Positions 10,115-20,886 of a stretch of DNA of 37,657 nt are shown piece by piece. This DNA comes from Flavobacteriaceae bacterium. Its GTDB lineage: Bacteria > Bacteroidota > Bacteroidia > Flavobacteriales > Flavobacteriaceae. Each line of letters starts with the position of its first letter. The stretch's first letter is position 1. The stretch spans positions 1 to 37,657 of the forward strand of contig JAQWKF010000058.1 in assembly GCA_029247985.1 (NCBI GenBank). The letters are read 5' to 3'. Both the position numbers and the translations under genes were made by a program. The notes beneath the pieces were generated by a model. It was not told where the DNA came from. It ran no database searches and saw only the letters and a program-made list of their open reading frames with translations.

Positions 10115-11875
10115 TTGCGCGCGCTTCAATATCTAAACCGTTATCTCAAAAAATATCGATTCCTACTACTGTTAGGATTGCTATTTACTGTTTCTTCTCG
10201 TGTTTTTGCTGTTCTTGCCCCTAGCCTGGTTGGGGATTCAATTACCGCTATAGAGCAATTTGTTAGAAGTGGCGAAACTGATTTAACCAGTATCAAAAGG
10301 CTGCTTTTGACCAATATAGCACTGATTGTGGGTGCTGCACTTATTTCTGGCGTCTTTACCTTTAGTATGCGCCAAACCATTATCAATGTCTCGAGGCATA
10401 TTGAATACGACCTAAAAAACACCGTTTACAATCATTATCAAAAACTCTCCTTGCGTTTCTACAAGCAAAACCGTGTTGGTGACTTGATGAGCCGCATCAG
10501 TGAAGACGTATCTCGAGTTCGCATGTATGTGGGGCCAGCACTAATGTATAGCATCAATACAATCACACTTTTTATTATCGTTATCAGTTATATGGTAAGC
10601 GTAGCGCCAAAACTAACTTTATACACGCTTCTCCCCCTGCCCATATTATCTTTTCTAATATACCGACTCAGCAGGGCCATACACGAGCGAAGCACTCTAG
10701 TACAGCAAATGTTGTCTAAACTGTCCACGTTCAGCCAAGAGTCGTTCAGCGGAATCAACGTTATTAAGTCCTATGCTATTGAGTCTAATAGAACCTTAGA
10801 AATGGCATCTATATCAAAGGAAAGTAGAACCAAAAATATGTCATTAGTACAGGTTCAGGCGTGGTTTTTTCCTTTGATGATCTTATTGATTGGTGTCAGT
10901 AATGTTTTGGTTATTTTTATTGGCGGTAACCAATACATGAATGGGCAAATTGAGCTGGGAGTTTTAGCAGAGTTTATCATTTATGTAAATATGCTAACCT
11001 GGCCAGTAGCTACCGTAGGTTGGGTAACCTCCATCATACAACAAGCAGAAGCTTCTCAAAAACGCATCAACGAATTTTTGGGTCAAGAACCCGACATTCA
11101 AGACAGCAAAACTGCCAACAAAAAAATAGAACACTTTGATATCAGCTTTAACAAGGTTAATCTTATCTATGACGATACAGGAATCCAAGCCCTAAAGGAT
11201 GTTTCCTTTAAATTACCTGCTGGTAAAACCCTTGCCATTATGGGGCCAACTGGATCTGGCAAAACAACGCTTTTACAGCTCTTGTCCAAAACATATTTAC
11301 CCCATTCGGGGAAAGTTTCTTTAGGTGATTTCCCCTTGCAAGATTATACTCAACAAGACATTCGTGAAATCATGGGGGTTGTACCCCAACAACCTTTTCT
11401 ATTTTCAGACACTATTGCGCACAATATTCGTTTCGGCAAACCCGACGCCACGGAACAAGAAATAGAAAAAGCTGCAAAACAAGCATCAGTACACGCTAAT
11501 ATTATCGAGTTTAAATCAGGATATGAAACCATGCTAGGAGAAAGAGGGATTACCTTATCTGGCGGCCAAAAGCAACGGGTGTCTATTGCACGCGCACTAA
11601 TAAAGAATCCAAAAATTCTTTTACTTGACGATTGTCTATCGGCAGTGGACACAGAAACAGAGGAGGCCATTTTGAACGAGCTGAAAGAAAACAACAAGAA
11701 CACTTCCACCTTAATTGTTTGCCACAGGGTCTCATCGGCAAAGAATGCAGATTATATTTTAATACTCAAAGATGGCGAAATAGCCCAATACGGCACACAC
11801 AAAGAGCTTGTCAACAAAGCAGGATACTACAAAGAACTTTACGAAGAACAGCGACAAGAGGAGAATAAAAATTAG
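10115..11875 (+). CDS. ABC transporter, fused permease/ATP-binding exporter (MsbA/MdlB-like), TTG start
   Basis: Six-TM N-terminal domain; Walker A GPTGSGKTT; LSGGQKQRVSIARAL signature; Walker B ILLLDDCLSAVD; starts TTGCGCGCGCTTCAA. Confidence 0.93.
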   Translation: MRALQYLNRYLKKYRFLLLLGLLFTVSSRVFAVLAPSLVGDSITAIEQFVRSGETDLTSIKRLLLTNIALIVGAALISGVFTFSMRQTIINVSRHIEYDLKNTVYNHYQKLSLRFYKQNRVGDLMSRISEDVSRVRMYVGPALMYSINTITLFIIVISYMVSVAPKLTLYTLLPLPILSFLIYRLSRAIHERSTLVQQMLSKLSTFSQESFSGINVIKSYAIESNRTLEMASISKESRTKNMSLVQVQAWFFPLMILLIGVSNVLVIFIGGNQYMNGQIELGVLAEFIIYVNMLTWPVATVGWVTSIIQQAEASQKRINEFLGQEPDIQDSKTANKKIEHFDISFNKVNLIYDDTGIQALKDVSFKLPAGKTLAIMGPTGSGKTTLLQLLSKTYLPHSGKVSLGDFPLQDYTQQDIREIMGVVPQQPFLFSDTIAHNIRFGKPDATEQEIEKAAKQASVHANIIEFKSGYETMLGERGITLSGGQKQRVSIARALIKNPKILLLDDCLSAVDTETEEAILNELKENNKNTSTLIVCHRVSSAKNADYILILKDGEIAQYGTHKELVNKAGYYKELYEEQRQEENKN

Positions 11876-11880
11876 TTATC

Positions 11881-11912
11881 AAAGATTTGTATTTTAGTGA
11901 AACCAAATCTTT
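11881..11912. repeat. Inverted repeat AAAGATTTG-N14-CAAATCTTT flanking a candidate -7 box
   Basis: Perfect 9-bp arms 11881-11889 and 11904-11912, with TATTTTAG in the spacer, just upstream of ATG 11917. Confidence 0.65.
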
Positions 11913-11916
11913 ATAT

Positions 11917-12177
11917 ATGTCCAAAACTGAATACCAAAAAAGTGTCAGAGAAGGCTGTTTACATGCAGGTTCAAGGCACTATTTTTTTGATGTGAAAGAA
12001 ACAAAAGCCAACGATTATTTTTTGGTAATTACCGAGTCAAAAAAATCACAATCAAGCAATAACGCAATCAAGCACAAAATCTTTATCTACAAAGAGCATT
12101 TAGAGGCATTTCAATCGCTTTTAGCCGAATCCATTTCCTTCATTAAAAAGGAAAAAGGGGATGAGGTTATTCGATAA
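11917..12177 (+). CDS. DUF3276 / PUR-family nucleic-acid-binding protein
   Basis: MSKTEYQKSVREGCLHAGSRHYFFDVKETKANDYFLVITESKK...; start Met 11917 chosen over 11887. Confidence 0.82.
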   Translation: MSKTEYQKSVREGCLHAGSRHYFFDVKETKANDYFLVITESKKSQSSNNAIKHKIFIYKEHLEAFQSLLAESISFIKKEKGDEVIR

Positions 12178-12188
12178 TATTTTATCGC

Positions 12189-12196
12189 TATTTTTG
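12189..12196 (+). promoter_or_regulatory. Candidate -7 box TATTTTTG
   Basis: Exact TAnnTTTG match 11 bp before ATG 12208. Confidence 0.5.
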
Positions 12197-12207
12197 AAAA
12201 AAAAGAT

Positions 12208-12765
12208 ATGGCACGTACTCCTTCAAACATGCTGGCTTTGGGCACTAAAGCGCCTGATTTTGCATTACCAAATACGATAGACAACAAAACATATTCCTTT
12301 GACAATGTTAGCGGAACAAATGGGACCGTTGTGATGTTTATTTGCAACCATTGCCCTTATGTTATCCATGTAATGGAGGGAATTACTGCTTTGGCTAAAG
12401 ATTATCAAAACAAAGGTATTGGATTTATAGCCATCTCAAGTAATGATGTTGTAAACTATCCCGATGACGATCCGACCTTGATGAAAGAAACAGCCAAAAA
12501 ATACGGCTTCAGCTTTCCTTATTTATATGATGAAACTCAGGATGTAGCCAAGGCATATGACGCTGCTTGCACACCAGACTTTTATCTATTTGATGCCGAA
12601 AAAACCTTAGTATATCGAGGTCAAATGGACAGTTCAAGACCTAAAAATGAATTGCCAGTAACGGGAAAAGATTTACGCACGGCCCTAGATGCAATGCTTT
12701 CTGGAAAAACCATTGATACCCTTCAAAAACCCAGTTTGGGTTGTAATATAAAGTGGAAAGTTTAG
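12208..12765 (+). CDS. Thioredoxin family / AhpC-TSA-like redoxin
   Basis: FICNHCPYV active-site-like motif, thioredoxin fold pattern, conserved C-terminal [10 protein letters not shown]. Confidence 0.87.
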   Translation: MARTPSNMLALGTKAPDFALPNTIDNKTYSFDNVSGTNGTVVMFICNHCPYVIHVMEGITALAKDYQNKGIGFIAISSNDVVNYPDDDPTLMKETAKKYGFSFPYLYDETQDVAKAYDAACTPDFYLFDAEKTLVYRGQMDSSRPKNELPVTGKDLRTALDAMLSGKTIDTLQKPSLGCNIKWKV

Positions 12766-13694
12766 CTTACGCCTACCAATTCAACATCAAAAATAAGCGT
12801 GGCATCAGGAGGAATTACGCCGCCTGCACCTCTAGCGCCATAACCTAAATCACTAGGAATAACAAAGCGTGCCTTATCTCCTACGGACAAGAGTTGGATG
12901 CCTTCGTCCCATCCAGGGATTACTTGGCCTACACCTAGTTTGAATTCAATTGGTTGATTTCTTTTGTACGATGAATCAAAAACAGTTCCATCTAAAAGTT
13001 GTCCTTTGTAATGAACGGAAACGGTTTTTCCTTTTTCAGAGGCAACACCCTCACCACGCTGAATAAACTGATAGCGCAACCCAGAAGCTGTTTTTTCAAA
13101 ACCTGCAGCTACTTTTTCAAGTGCTTTTTCTTGTGCTTCATTAGCCTCACGTAATCGCTGCTCACGACTACCTTCAAAAACCCTAAACGTTTCTACCGCA
13201 TTAAAGGCTATTGCTTCATCGCCATTGCGTTCGATAACAAGAGATTCTATAAGATCGCCTTGGGCAACCTGATCAACCACGTCTTGACCTTCAACGACAA
13301 AACCAAAAACAGTATGTTTTCCGTCTAACCAAGGAGTTTCGTTGTGGGTTATAAAAAACTGACTTCCGTTAGAGCCTGGTCCTGCGTTTGCCATCGATAA
13401 TACACCTGGTTTATCATGCTTGAGATCTGGGTGAAATTCATCATCAAATTGATAACCAGGGCCGCCAACACCAGTCCCTTCTGGACAACCTCCTTGGATC
13501 ATGAAATTTTCTATTACCCTGTGAAAAGTCATCCCGTCATAGTAAGGATTTCCCTGTGGCTTGTGAGAATTCTCTAGGTTTCCTTCAGCAAGGGCAACAA
13601 AATTTCCAACCGTTCCAGGAGTTTCCTTGTGCGTTAAACGAATTTTGATTGTTCCTTTTGGCGTGGTAAAGACAGCGAATATACCTTCTTTCAT
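12762..13694 (-). CDS. Cyclophilin-FKBP fusion peptidylprolyl isomerase
   Basis: N-terminal cyclophilin ([43 protein letters not shown]); C-terminal FKBP ([45 protein letters not shown]). Confidence 0.95.
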   Translation of the reverse strand: MKEGIFAVFTTPKGTIKIRLTHKETPGTVGNFVALAEGNLENSHKPQGNPYYDGMTFHRVIENFMIQGGCPEGTGVGGPGYQFDDEFHPDLKHDKPGVLSMANAGPGSNGSQFFITHNETPWLDGKHTVFGFVVEGQDVVDQVAQGDLIESLVIERNGDEAIAFNAVETFRVFEGSREQRLREANEAQEKALEKVAAGFEKTASGLRYQFIQRGEGVASEKGKTVSVHYKGQLLDGTVFDSSYKRNQPIEFKLGVGQVIPGWDEGIQLLSVGDKARFVIPSDLGYGARGAGGVIPPDATLIFDVELVGVS

Positions 13695-13733
13695 AAGTGC
13701 TTTTTGATGCCTGCGAAAATAGACATAAAAAGA

Positions 13734-15935
13734 TTAGTTTGCCACCTCGCTCATGAATTTAATTCTGAAAATACGTAAATCATCCTCTTCATACTCACCA
13801 TCAAATTCTTCAACGGCTTCTTGTATATCATTATTTTCAGCCTCCATAAAGTATTCATGAAGCTCTTCTTGCTGTTCCTCGTCAAAAAGATCATCGATGG
13901 CATATTGGATATTTACCTTGGTTCCAGAAAAAACAATGGTTTCCAATTGATCGAGGAAGTTTGGAAGTTCCATTCCTTTAGCATCTGCGATGTCACGAAT
14001 AGGAAGCTTCCTATCAATATTTTGAATAATAAAGAGTTTAAGTGCGGAATTTGCTCCAGTAGTTTTAATAACCAAATCCTCAGGTCTAGTGATGTCATTA
14101 TCTTTAACATAGGAGTCGATTAAGGCAATAAAAGGCTTGCCAAATTTATTGGCTTTCCCCTCACCCACTCCGTGAATGTTCTTTAATTCTTCAATAGTAA
14201 TGGGGTACTTTATGAGCATATCATTGATTGAAGACTCTTCAAAAACAGCATAAGGAGGCACTTCGTATTTTTCGGCAACTTCCTTGCGAAGTTTCATTAG
14301 CATTTTTTGAAGCTTGGCCTCAAAGGATGTTGTTCTTGCTGGTGCAGCAACAGCAACGCTATTGTCATACAAATGATTTTCGGTCATCAAAAAGCTATGC
14401 GGTTTTTCTAAAAAAGAAGTGCCCTTTTCATTTAACTTAATTACGCCATAGGTCTCAATTTCTTTTTTTAAATAACCTGCCACCAAAAGCTGTGACAGTA
14501 AGGCTTTCCAATAGGCTTGATCTTTGGCGTTTCCTGCGCCAAAAAAGGAATTTGATTGAATACGGTGGGATACTAAAATTGGCGTCTCTTTTCCTACCAT
14601 GATGTGCACCAACTCTTTGATCTTATATTGTTCGTTGGTATCTTTAATGGTCTGAATGATAAGGGTTGCTTCTTTTTGCGCTTCTACTCTTGGTTTAGGG
14701 TTTCGGGCATTGTCGTCCATTTCGGCGCCTGCTCCGTTCACAGCGTCAAATTCCTCTCCAAAATAGTGTAATATAAATTTACGTCTAGACATTGAAGTCT
14801 CGGCATAAGCAACCATTTCTTGCAGCAATGCATAGCCAACTTCTTGTTCTGCAAGAGGCTTTCCAGCCATAAACTTCTCAAGCTTTTCGATGTCCTTGTA
14901 GGCATAAAAAGCGAGACAATGACCTTCGCCTCCGTCTCTTCCAGCTCGACCTGTTTCTTGATAATAACTCTCTATACTTTTAGGAATATCGTGATGAATA
15001 ACAAAACGAACGTCTGGCTTGTCAATTCCCATACCAAAAGCAATAGTTGCTACAATAACATCACAATCTTCTTTGAGAAAACTGTCTTGGTTGTGAACTC
15101 TTTGCTTGGTGTCTAAACCTGCATGATATGGCAATGCATTAACCCCGTTGACTTGTAGCATTTGTGCCAGTTCTTCAACGCGCTTACGAGACAGACAATA
15201 GACAATACCTGATTTCCCCTTGTTGCCTTTAACAAATGAGATAATATCACGGTCCACTTGTTCTGTTTTTGGTCTTACTTCATAAAACAAATTAGGTCTA
15301 TTGAAGGAAGCTAAATAGGTAGTGGCATCAGAAATGTTAAGATTTTTAAGTATGTCTTCTTGAACTTTGGGTGTTGCGGTTGCCGTCAAGCCAATAATGG
15401 GTATGTTGTCCCCTATGCGTTGCATAATGGATTTAAGGTTGCGATATTCTGGTCTGAAATCATGCCCCCACTCAGAAATACAATGGGCCTCATCAATGGC
15501 CAGGAAACTGATAGGAACAGTGCGTAAAAAAGCGACATAATCCTCCTTTGTTAGCGACTCTGGCGCTACATATAAAAGTTTAGTCAGCCCCGAGCTAATG
15601 TCTTGCTTGACAATTTCAACCTGTGTTTTACTCAAGGAGGAGTTTAAAACGTGCGCAATACCGTCGTTTTTAGAAATCCCACGAATAGCGTCCACTTGAT
15701 TTTTCATTAGAGCTATAAGCGGAGAAACTACTATGGCTGTTCCATGTTGTACAAGTGCAGGCAATTGATAACACAGCGACTTGCCACCGCCAGTAGGCAT
15801 AATTACAAAGGTATTCTCTTTATTGAGTACACTTTTTATGACTTCTTCTTGTAATCCTCGGAACTCGTTAAAACCAAAAAAATTCTTTAACGCGGCTTTT
15901 AAATCAAGCTCTTTGCCATCGACCTGTAGCTTCAT
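13734..15935 (-). CDS. recQ: ATP-dependent DNA helicase RecQ
   Basis: MPTGGGKSLCYQLPAL, DEAHCISEWGHDFRPEY, YYQETGRAGRDG, C-terminal HRDC-like region. Confidence 0.96.
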   Translation of the reverse strand: MKLQVDGKELDLKAALKNFFGFNEFRGLQEEVIKSVLNKENTFVIMPTGGGKSLCYQLPALVQHGTAIVVSPLIALMKNQVDAIRGISKNDGIAHVLNSSLSKTQVEIVKQDISSGLTKLLYVAPESLTKEDYVAFLRTVPISFLAIDEAHCISEWGHDFRPEYRNLKSIMQRIGDNIPIIGLTATATPKVQEDILKNLNISDATTYLASFNRPNLFYEVRPKTEQVDRDIISFVKGNKGKSGIVYCLSRKRVEELAQMLQVNGVNALPYHAGLDTKQRVHNQDSFLKEDCDVIVATIAFGMGIDKPDVRFVIHHDIPKSIESYYQETGRAGRDGGEGHCLAFYAYKDIEKLEKFMAGKPLAEQEVGYALLQEMVAYAETSMSRRKFILHYFGEEFDAVNGAGAEMDDNARNPKPRVEAQKEATLIIQTIKDTNEQYKIKELVHIMVGKETPILVSHRIQSNSFFGAGNAKDQAYWKALLSQLLVAGYLKKEIETYGVIKLNEKGTSFLEKPHSFLMTENHLYDNSVAVAAPARTTSFEAKLQKMLMKLRKEVAEKYEVPPYAVFEESSINDMLIKYPITIEELKNIHGVGEGKANKFGKPFIALIDSYVKDNDITRPEDLVIKTTGANSALKLFIIQNIDRKLPIRDIADAKGMELPNFLDQLETIVFSGTKVNIQYAIDDLFDEEQQEELHEYFMEAENNDIQEAVEEFDGEYEEDDLRIFRIKFMSEVAN

Positions 15936-15946
15936 CGTGGGTTTTG

Positions 15947-15954
15947 TACATTTG
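15947..15954 (+). promoter_or_regulatory. Candidate -7 box TACATTTG upstream of kdsD
   Basis: Exact TAnnTTTG match in the recQ/kdsD divergent intergenic region. Confidence 0.5.
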
Positions 15955-15996
15955 TAATCACAATATACGTTAAAACTGTTTAAATATCAACAATAA

Positions 15997-16962
15997 TTGA
16001 ACAAATCCAACCACATATTAAAAGTTGCAACTTCTGTAATAGAACAGCAGTCCGAAGCCATCGCAGGATTGGCAACGCAACTCAACAACGATTTTGAACA
16101 AGTTGTCGATTGGGTCCACACAGGAAAGGGGCGTTTGGTGCTAACGGGTATTGGTAAAAGTGCCATTATCGGTATGAAAATTAGCGCCACCTTAAATTCA
16201 ACCGGAACCAAAAGTATTTTTATGCATGCAGCTGATGCTATTCACGGTGATTTAGGCATGATAGAACAACAAGATATTGTTCTGTGTCTATCTAAAAGTG
16301 GTACTAGTGCCGAAATAAAAACGCTTGTCCCACTACTAAAAAATAGGGGCAACAAACTAATCGGTATGACGGCAAATCCCACTTCTTTTCTTGCCCAAAA
16401 TGCAGATGCAATTTTACATGTTGGCATCCCCAAAGAAGCCGACCAAAACAACTTAGCACCAACTACGAGTACCACAGCACAGCTTGTTTTGGGAGATGCA
16501 CTGGCCATTTGCCTAATGGAACTTAGTGGATTCAAAGCGGAAGATTTTGCCCGCTCCCATCCTGGAGGTGCGTTGGGGAAGGCATTAAACATTCAATTAG
16601 GACATTTACTTCAACCACATAAAAAGCCAGCAGTGACGCCTGATACGCCTATAAAAGCAGTTATTAGCGAGATTTCAACTAAGCTTGTTGGTGCAACAGC
16701 GGTAGTCCAAGATCATCAGGTTGTGGGTGTAATAACAGATGGAGATTTACGGCGTATGATGCAGTCTGTTGATGATTTCTCTTCACTAAAAGCACGAGAT
16801 ATCATGGTGGAAAAACCCATTGTTTTAAGTAGCGAAACCCTTGCTAAAAAAGCATTAACTCTGATGCAAGAAAAGGAGATCAGTCAAATCATTGTTGAAG
16901 ATACCCATGCTTATATGGGAATTGTACACATTCACGACATTTTAAACGAAGGCATTTATTAG
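15997..16962 (+). CDS. kdsD: KpsF/GutQ family arabinose-5-phosphate isomerase (SIS + 2 CBS), TTG start
   Basis: GIGKSAIIGMKISATLNSTG, EAIHGDLGMI-like and LSKSGTSAEI motifs, HPGGALGK, C-terminal CBS pair. Confidence 0.92.
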   Translation: MNKSNHILKVATSVIEQQSEAIAGLATQLNNDFEQVVDWVHTGKGRLVLTGIGKSAIIGMKISATLNSTGTKSIFMHAADAIHGDLGMIEQQDIVLCLSKSGTSAEIKTLVPLLKNRGNKLIGMTANPTSFLAQNADAILHVGIPKEADQNNLAPTTSTTAQLVLGDALAICLMELSGFKAEDFARSHPGGALGKALNIQLGHLLQPHKKPAVTPDTPIKAVISEISTKLVGATAVVQDHQVVGVITDGDLRRMMQSVDDFSSLKARDIMVEKPIVLSSETLAKKALTLMQEKEISQIIVEDTHAYMGIVHIHDILNEGIY

Positions 16963-16965
16963 AGT

Positions 16966-17769
16966 ATGGACAATAAAACCATGCCATTTCTTGATCACTT
17001 AGAAGAGTTGCGTTGGCACCTCATTCGCAGTATTTTAGCCATTGTTATTGCAGGCGGCGCAGCTTTTTTAGCCAAAGACTTTATATTTGATGTTTTACTT
17101 TTTGGACCTAAAAAACAAGACTTTACAACCTATAAATGGCTTTGTAGTGCTGCACAAGCACTAGGTTTTGACGAAGGTTTTTGTCTAGACGAACTCCCCT
17201 TTAGAGTACAAAGCAGAACTGTTGCTGGACAATTTTCGGCACATATTTGGACATCCATAACGGCTGGTTTTATTATCGCTTTTCCATATGTAATTTATCA
17301 GTTGTGGAAATTTATCAGCCCAGGAATGCTTAAACCTGAACGCAGACAGGCACGCGGATTTATCATTGTGTCATCTTTATTGTTTTTCATGGGTGTATTG
17401 TTTGGTTATTTTGTTATTACGCCGCTTTCCCTTCGCTTTTTGGGAACCTACAGTGTCAGCAGTGAAATATTCAATGACTTTGATCTAAGAAGTTATACCG
17501 CATTAGTACGGGCGTCTGTGCTATCAGCTGGCTTCATTTTTGAATTACCCATATTAGTATACTTTCTTACTAAAATTGGCCTTATCACTCCCAGTTTGAT
17601 GCGCAAATACCGTAAAATATCATTGGTGATTGTATTGACACTATCGGCTGTCATAACCCCACCAGACATTGCAAGCCAAATTATTGTGGCCATTCCCATT
17701 ATGATATTATATGAAGTAAGTATCTTTATTTCGAAATCCGTTTACAAAAGAATCCAACAGACACAATAA
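16966..17769 (+). CDS. tatC: Sec-independent translocase TatC
   Basis: MPFLDHLEELRWHLIRS, F..SPGMLKPERRQARGFI; long first periplasmic loop. Confidence 0.95.
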   Translation: MDNKTMPFLDHLEELRWHLIRSILAIVIAGGAAFLAKDFIFDVLLFGPKKQDFTTYKWLCSAAQALGFDEGFCLDELPFRVQSRTVAGQFSAHIWTSITAGFIIAFPYVIYQLWKFISPGMLKPERRQARGFIIVSSLLFFMGVLFGYFVITPLSLRFLGTYSVSSEIFNDFDLRSYTALVRASVLSAGFIFELPILVYFLTKIGLITPSLMRKYRKISLVIVLTLSAVITPPDIASQIIVAIPIMILYEVSIFISKSVYKRIQQTQ

Positions 17770-17787
17770 CACCCCTAATACCAACAC

Positions 17788-18528
17788 ATGAAGCTACACG
17801 CTGAAAACATCACCAAAACCTATAGAGGCAGAAAAGTAGTAAACGACATATCAGTTACTGTAAATCAGGGTGAAATTGTTGGTTTATTGGGACCCAACGG
17901 TGCTGGAAAAACAACTTCTTTCTATATGATTGTAGGGCTTATTAAACCCCTAAGCGGCCATATTTATTTGGAAGATACAGATATTACAAAGTTCCCCATG
18001 TATAAGCGTGCGCAAAGTGGTATTGGTTATTTGGCGCAAGAAGCATCTGTTTTTCGCAAGCTTACGGTTGAGCAGAACATTAAAAGTGTTTTGGAGTTGA
18101 CCAAGTTGTCAAAACAGGAACAACATGACAAAACAGAAGCCTTGCTTGAAGAGTTTGGTTTAAATCATATTCGTAAAAATAGAGGAGACTTATTGTCTGG
18201 AGGTGAACGCAGAAGAACAGAAATTGCCCGTGCTCTTGCCACAGACCCTAAGTTTGTCCTTTTGGACGAGCCTTTTGCAGGAGTTGACCCAGTTGCGGTT
18301 GAGGATATTCAAAAAATTGTAGCCCACTTAAAAAAACGAAATATTGGTATTCTGATAACGGATCATAATGTACAAGAAACCTTGGCCATTACAGACCGTA
18401 CCTATCTCATGTTTGAAGGAAAAATTCTCAAAACAGGTACTCCAGAAGAATTGGCGCAAGACGAAATGGTTCGCAAGGTATACCTAGGTCAAAACTTCGA
18501 GTTACGCAAAAAGAAGCTTACGCTTTAA
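17788..18528 (+). CDS. lptB: LPS export ABC transporter ATP-binding protein
   Basis: [64 protein letters not shown]. Confidence 0.96.
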   Translation: MKLHAENITKTYRGRKVVNDISVTVNQGEIVGLLGPNGAGKTTSFYMIVGLIKPLSGHIYLEDTDITKFPMYKRAQSGIGYLAQEASVFRKLTVEQNIKSVLELTKLSKQEQHDKTEALLEEFGLNHIRKNRGDLLSGGERRRTEIARALATDPKFVLLDEPFAGVDPVAVEDIQKIVAHLKKRNIGILITDHNVQETLAITDRTYLMFEGKILKTGTPEELAQDEMVRKVYLGQNFELRKKKLTL

Positions 18529-19183
18529 GCCGCATATACAATATGCCGAAAAATGCATAGGCAAGTACTGTTAGCGACAATGCTTGTGATCGAAAAATTA
18601 ACAAAACGGGAATAAATATCACCGCAAAAAGCCAAACGAAATTGGAAGGTTTTCCATTAACAAACTTTTGACTGGGCAGCATGATTTTGGATACCATTAA
18701 AAGGGCAAGCAATGCAACAACTACCGTAATAATTATTGGATTAATTTCATAGGGAATAAAAGGGATTCCCACAACAAATAAAGCAAATGCTGGAGTTGGC
18801 ATTCCTTGAAAATCCAGTTGACTTGACGGGGTTATATTGAAACGGGCTAATCTGAAAATGGAAGCCAGGGTAACTGTAAATGCTAAAATAGATAGCGGCA
18901 CATACTCATATAGCAAAAAATCATTTAAGTACTTGTACATAAAATACCCAGGAACCAGTCCAAAGGAAATAACATCACAAAGCGAATCGAGTTGCTTGCC
19001 AATTTCAGAAGAAACCAGAAAGGCTCTTGCCACTAAACCATCAATGCTATCTAAAAAAACACCTATCAATACCCACATAAGTGTTTTGTCATAACTGTTC
19101 TCAAACAAAGAAAGCAACGCCATACAACCAGAAAAGCCATTGAGTAGCGTGAGTGTATTTGGTAAAAATCTGATAATATTCAT
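18518..19183 (-). CDS. pssA: CDP-alcohol phosphatidyltransferase (probable CDP-diacylglycerol-serine O-phosphatidyltransferase)
   Basis: [13 protein letters not shown]...[18 protein letters not shown] matches the CDP-alcohol phosphotransferase motif. Confidence 0.9.
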   Translation of the reverse strand: MNIIRFLPNTLTLLNGFSGCMALLSLFENSYDKTLMWVLIGVFLDSIDGLVARAFLVSSEIGKQLDSLCDVISFGLVPGYFMYKYLNDFLLYEYVPLSILAFTVTLASIFRLARFNITPSSQLDFQGMPTPAFALFVVGIPFIPYEINPIIITVVVALLALLMVSKIMLPSQKFVNGKPSNFVWLFAVIFIPVLLIFRSQALSLTVLAYAFFGILYMRLKA

Positions 19184-19238
19184 CAGTTAAGGTTTTGGTT
19201 AAGCAATACAAACCTACACAAAATTGTACATTAGCAAA

Positions 19239-20801
19239 ATGCCTGTAAAAATCATCCTATCAATATTGTTTGGTGTGCTGCTGGGCCTTTCATGGCCAAC
19301 AGCTGGATTCACCCCTTTAATTTTTGTGGCATTAGTGCCGCTTTTGTGGCTCATTGAAGTTTCAAAAAATGATGGGTTTTGGCGGTTTTCTTGTCGTGTT
19401 TTTATAGGTTTTTTTGTTTGGAATGCTATTACTACATGGTGGCTTTGGAATGCCACAGTTTTTGGGATGTTTTTTGCCATTATTATCAACAGCCTGCTCA
19501 TGACCACTGTTGTACTTTTTTGGCACCGAATTGATAGAAAATTAAATCGAAAAGCTGGATTCATATTTTTACCCCTTGCTTGGATTTGTTTTGAAAAACT
19601 ACACTTACATTGGGATTTTTCTTGGCCTTGGTTAAACCTAGGCAATGGATTTGCAGTTAATACCGATTGGGTGCAATGGTATGAATATACAGGAGTTTTT
19701 GGCGGCACACTATGGATTTGGATGGTCAACATCTCGCTATATCACATAATTAAGCATTTTTGGGAAACCAAAAAGCTCCACAAAAAATGGATTCAACCAA
19801 TTGCTTTGATTTTCATCCCGCTTGGCTTGTCCCTTCTTATTAAAAATCAATTCGAGCAAGATAAATCAGAAAAACTAACTGTTACGGTAGTACAACCTAA
19901 CATTGACCCCTACACTGAAAAATACAACCAAACAATCCAAAATCAGTTTGAACTTTTATTAAAGCAAACAGCATCTGAATTACGTCAAAATCCTGATGTA
20001 ATCATAACTCCTGAAACCTACTTTTCAGAAGGAGCTGGTATGGATTTAACTTATATTGAGGAAAGTGCACTATACCAAGACTTGCTTAATTACGCAAAGA
20101 CTCACAATACCCAACTACTAAACGGCACACAATTTTATAAGACGTATGCTGAGGAAGACAAAACAATAACGGCCAACAAACTCAACAATGGGGTTTGGGT
20201 AGATTTTTACAACTCGGCATTTCTAACAGACACTGCTCAAGTACAGGTATATCATAAATCCAAATTGGTTGTTGGCGTCGAAACGCTGCCATTTAGAAAT
20301 GTAATTGAACCTCTTTTGGGTAATGTCATGCTTGATTTTGGTGGCACTGTTTTAACTAGAGCTACACAAGAAGAACGCGAAGCTTTTCATTTGTATAATG
20401 GTGTAAAAATCAGCCCTGTAATATGCTATGAATCTGTTTATGGGGAGTTTGTAACAGGGTATGTTAGAAATGGTGCTCAAGTTTTAGCTATCATGACAAA
20501 TGATGCTTGGTGGGGCGATACACCTGGACATAAACAACATATGGCATATGCACGCTTACGTGCCATTGAAACAAGAAGAGCAGTTGTTAGGTCGGCTAAT
20601 ACAGGAATTTCTGGATTCATAACTCCGCTTGGAGAGGTAACCGCAAAACTCCCTTATAATACCAAAGGCGTGTTAACAGCAAAAGTATACCCACAAAATA
20701 ACATGACACTTTATGTCCGCTATGGAGATTATATATTCAGGCTTGGCGGTTTTATAGCTGGGTTGATGTTACTATTCTCATTTTCTCGTAAAAAAAATTG
20801 A
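19239..20801 (+). CDS. lnt: Apolipoprotein N-acyltransferase
   Basis: N-terminal TMs, nitrilase domain with TPETYF, KSKLVVGVETLPF, PVICYESVYGEF, NDAWWGDTPGHKQH. Start Met 19239 preferred over 19224. Confidence 0.92.
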   Translation: MPVKIILSILFGVLLGLSWPTAGFTPLIFVALVPLLWLIEVSKNDGFWRFSCRVFIGFFVWNAITTWWLWNATVFGMFFAIIINSLLMTTVVLFWHRIDRKLNRKAGFIFLPLAWICFEKLHLHWDFSWPWLNLGNGFAVNTDWVQWYEYTGVFGGTLWIWMVNISLYHIIKHFWETKKLHKKWIQPIALIFIPLGLSLLIKNQFEQDKSEKLTVTVVQPNIDPYTEKYNQTIQNQFELLLKQTASELRQNPDVIITPETYFSEGAGMDLTYIEESALYQDLLNYAKTHNTQLLNGTQFYKTYAEEDKTITANKLNNGVWVDFYNSAFLTDTAQVQVYHKSKLVVGVETLPFRNVIEPLLGNVMLDFGGTVLTRATQEEREAFHLYNGVKISPVICYESVYGEFVTGYVRNGAQVLAIMTNDAWWGDTPGHKQHMAYARLRAIETRRAVVRSANTGISGFITPLGEVTAKLPYNTKGVLTAKVYPQNNMTLYVRYGDYIFRLGGFIAGLMLLFSFSRKKN

Positions 20802-20860
20802 AATATATTGAAAATGAGTAGTTTACATAAAATAAAACTTCAATACATCACTTAAATGTG

Positions 20861-20868
20861 TATTTTTG
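20861..20868 (+). promoter_or_regulatory. Candidate -7 box TATTTTTG
   Basis: Exact TAnnTTTG match 18 bp before ATG 20887. Confidence 0.5.
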
Positions 20869-20886
20869 CTTTGAATTGCTATTACT

